Of a DNA stretch of 42,992 nucleotides, positions 41,578-42,992 are shown in pieces. Source of the DNA: Lentzea aerocolonigenes (GTDB lineage Bacteria; Actinomycetota; Actinomycetes; Mycobacteriales; Pseudonocardiaceae); contig NZ_JYJG01000061.1 of NCBI RefSeq assembly GCF_000955955.1, positions 1 to 42,992 of the forward strand. The letters are read 5' to 3'. The translations under genes and the position numbers were made by a program. Below the pieces are notes generated by a model. It was not told the origin of the DNA. It searched no databases and saw only the letters and a program-made list of their open reading frames with translations. Position 1 is the stretch's first letter, and every line of letters starts with the position of its first letter.

Positions 41578-42182
41578 CAGTGATCACGGTGTCCCGCGCC
41601 GACTCCGGTGTGGCAGAAGCGGCCGAGCACGCGCGGGCGATGTTCACCGCACTCGGCATCCCTTGCGACACGACGTCAACCGAACGAACGCCGTTGCGGT
41701 TCGTGAGGGCGTTGGCCGAGCTGACCAGTGGGCTCAGGCTCGACCCCACCCGGCACCTGCGCGTCCAGTTCCCTCCGGAGTCGGTGAACCAGGGCGTGAT
41801 CGCCGCGGTCGACGTGCCGTTCGTGGCGTTGTGCGAGCACCACGTGCTGCCGTTCCTCGGCCGGGCGACGGTTGCCTACCTGCCGTCGCCGGGTGGACAG
41901 ATCGTCGGGTTGTCGAAGCTGGCCAGGGTGATCCAGGAGTTCGCGGCCCGGCCCCAGGTGCAGGAACGGTTGGGAGAGCAGGTGGTCGAGGCGTTGATGG
42001 GTCACCTGGCGGCTTCGGGCGCGGCTTGCCTGATCCGGTCCGAGCACGCGTGCCTGACGATGCGCGGGGCCGAGGCGCACGGCGCGGTGATGGTGACTTC
42101 CCACCTGGCCGGGGACTTCACCACGGATGCGGCGTTGCGCACTCAGGTGATGGGCCTCGCTCCGACCTGCATCAGGAGGTGA
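41574..42182 (+). CDS. folE: GTP cyclohydrolase I FolE
   Basis: 202 residues. Zinc ligands C87, H90 and C160 (CEHHVLPFLGRATVAYLP; SEHACLTMRG) and the conserved IVGLSKLARVIQEFAARPQVQERL. Makes dihydroneopterin triphosphate from GTP for queD. The operon therefore holds a dedicated copy, separate from any folate gene elsewhere. Starts 4 nt inside queD. Confidence 0.95.
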   Translation: MTVITVSRADSGVAEAAEHARAMFTALGIPCDTTSTERTPLRFVRALAELTSGLRLDPTRHLRVQFPPESVNQGVIAAVDVPFVALCEHHVLPFLGRATVAYLPSPGGQIVGLSKLARVIQEFAARPQVQERLGEQVVEALMGHLAASGAACLIRSEHACLTMRGAEAHGAVMVTSHLAGDFTTDAALRTQVMGLAPTCIRR

Positions 42183-42184
42183 CC

Positions 42185-42958
42185 GTGCTGTCCACTGGAT
42201 ACCGAGGGCCTCACGCGCTCAGCAACCGCGGGTGGCTCGACTTCGTGGCGCGCCTCGAGCGCCGTGAGGAGATCGCTTTGGTGCGGTCGCTGACTTCGGG
42301 CAACTCCCGGGCGCTCGACGTCGGTGGCGGCACCGGGGAGTTGACTCACGCGGTCGCCGTGCAGCTGGGCGGGTGCACGGCGGTCGAACCTCACACGGAT
42401 CGGGCAACGCGGCTGCGGGAAACGGGCATCGAGATCCTGCCGGGCAGTGCCGAGGAGCTGCCGTTCGACGACGGCACGTTCGACGTGGTGCTGGCCAACT
42501 GGATCCTGCCCTACGTCACCGATCTCGAAGCTTCGGTGCGGGAGATCGGGCGGGTGGCCGATCTTTCGCATCCCGAGGCCAAGGTCGTGTTCATCGGTGG
42601 GGCGCCGGACAACGAGCTCGTGGCGTTGCTGAACGAGACCTGCGTCCCGGTCGCCGGTGAGCCGCCGGACGACCAGGGTTATCTGCTCGCCGTCGCCGAA
42701 GAGGTGCTGGGACGGCAGGGGTTCAGCCGGTTCGACCTGTACCGGACGGAAGCCGCGCTGCACTTTCCCGAGGCTGATCTGGACGACCGGGTGCGGGCGG
42801 CGGCGCGGACCCTCGTCAACTTCTGGTACGAGGAGCATCCGGCGGCACCCGAGATGCTCACCGCCGTGGAACCCGCGCTGCGGCGGCATTTCGCCCGTCG
42901 CCCGCACGCGGTGGGCGATCAGGGAGTGGTGCTGGTCGCCCGGCCTGGCCCGGCTTGA
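42185..42958 (+). CDS. SAM-dependent methyltransferase at the end of the preQ0 operon
   Basis: 257 residues from GTG at 42185, AGGAGGTGA directly before it. SAM site ALDVGGGTGELTHAVAV, EELPFDDGTFDVVLANWILPYV (motifs II-IV). The N-terminus (TGYRGPHALSNRGWLDFV) and C-terminal half (GYLLAVAEEVLGRQGFSRFDLYRTEAAL) are not of a known deazapurine enzyme. Only two bases separate it from folE, so it is probably part of the pathway that uses preQ0 or a pterin; acceptor unknown. Confidence 0.85.
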   Translation: MLSTGYRGPHALSNRGWLDFVARLERREEIALVRSLTSGNSRALDVGGGTGELTHAVAVQLGGCTAVEPHTDRATRLRETGIEILPGSAEELPFDDGTFDVVLANWILPYVTDLEASVREIGRVADLSHPEAKVVFIGGAPDNELVALLNETCVPVAGEPPDDQGYLLAVAEEVLGRQGFSRFDLYRTEAALHFPEADLDDRVRAAARTLVNFWYEEHPAAPEMLTAVEPALRRHFARRPHAVGDQGVVLVARPGPA

Positions 42959-42975
42959 CGGCGTCTGCAAGTACT

Positions 42976-42992
42976 ACCAACTGCGAGTTGGT
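42976..42992. terminator. Hairpin at the window edge after the methyltransferase
   Basis: ACCAAC-TGCGA-GTTGGT is a 6-bp stem and 5-nt loop 18 bp past the stop; ACT before it may extend the stem past the window end. Probable end of the preQ0 transcript. Confidence 0.5.

Overview
The window reads as a chromosomal segment of a high-GC actinomycete. Codon third positions are strongly G/C, GTG starts and 1-4 nt start/stop overlaps are common, and the gene content (FurA-KatG, SUFU-domain protein, WXG100/YbaB module, many lipoproteins, MocR regulators) points to the Pseudonocardiales (Lentzea/Saccharothrix-like). That placement is inference. No rRNA, tRNA, CRISPR array, insertion sequence or phage gene was recognised. 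About 47 intact protein genes and several broken ones are described.

Left part (1-9.4 kb). Two flavoenzyme genes decayed by internal deletion (an old-yellow-enzyme gene with a GGTGC microsatellite, and a flavoprotein monooxygenase) flank an intact PPOX-type gene. Next come a polytopic membrane protein and a beta-propeller lipoprotein, a coupled two-component system plus aminoglycoside-phosphotransferase-like kinase, and a DedA gene read divergently from a palindrome-rich promoter region. An amidohydrolase follows whose last 68 codons are repeated three more times, in decayed form, downstream of its stop; its start codon also appears lost.

Middle (9.4-22.5 kb). katG and furA with a strong terminator and a FurA-type operator; a MocR regulator and an EamA exporter whose divergent start codons overlap at one CATG; a SUFU-domain gene; a stretch with a 16-bp minisatellite; a YbaB / WXG-like / hypothetical operon resembling type VII secretion substrates; a penicillin-binding-like lipoprotein; and a membrane protein / XRE / oxidoreductase operon chained by GTGA overlaps.

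The most interesting region is about 22.5-32.5 kb. It holds a GTP cyclohydrolase II with the catalytic Tyr replaced by His, a T-fold PTPS/QueD homologue lacking the catalytic Cys and one zinc His, a creatininase-family hydrolase (the family of the archaeal FAPy deformylase ArfB), a RibD-C/ArfC-like reductase, a GT4 glycosyltransferase, a methyltransferase, an UPF0104/AglD-like membrane protein, an MDR dehydrogenase, a CDP-alcohol phosphotransferase, a DoxX protein and an LtaS/sulfatase-like membrane enzyme. Together they suggest an uncharacterised pathway that opens GTP to a formylated pyrimidine, processes it in an archaeal-like way, and builds a glycosylated, phosphodiester- or lipid-linked product at the membrane. 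From memory, S. coelicolor carries a related locus around SCO6650-SCO6655 whose product is unknown.

Right part (32.5-43 kb). Two DinB-family proteins, an alpha/alpha-repeat secreted protein, a lipoprotein, an MFS transporter, a PAP2 / histidine kinase / response regulator operon in which the kinase has an unusual C-terminal membrane segment plus exported tail, and a complete preQ0 operon (queC-queE-queD-folE) followed by a methyltransferase, without queF in the window. Almost all convergent gene pairs overlap at their 3' ends.
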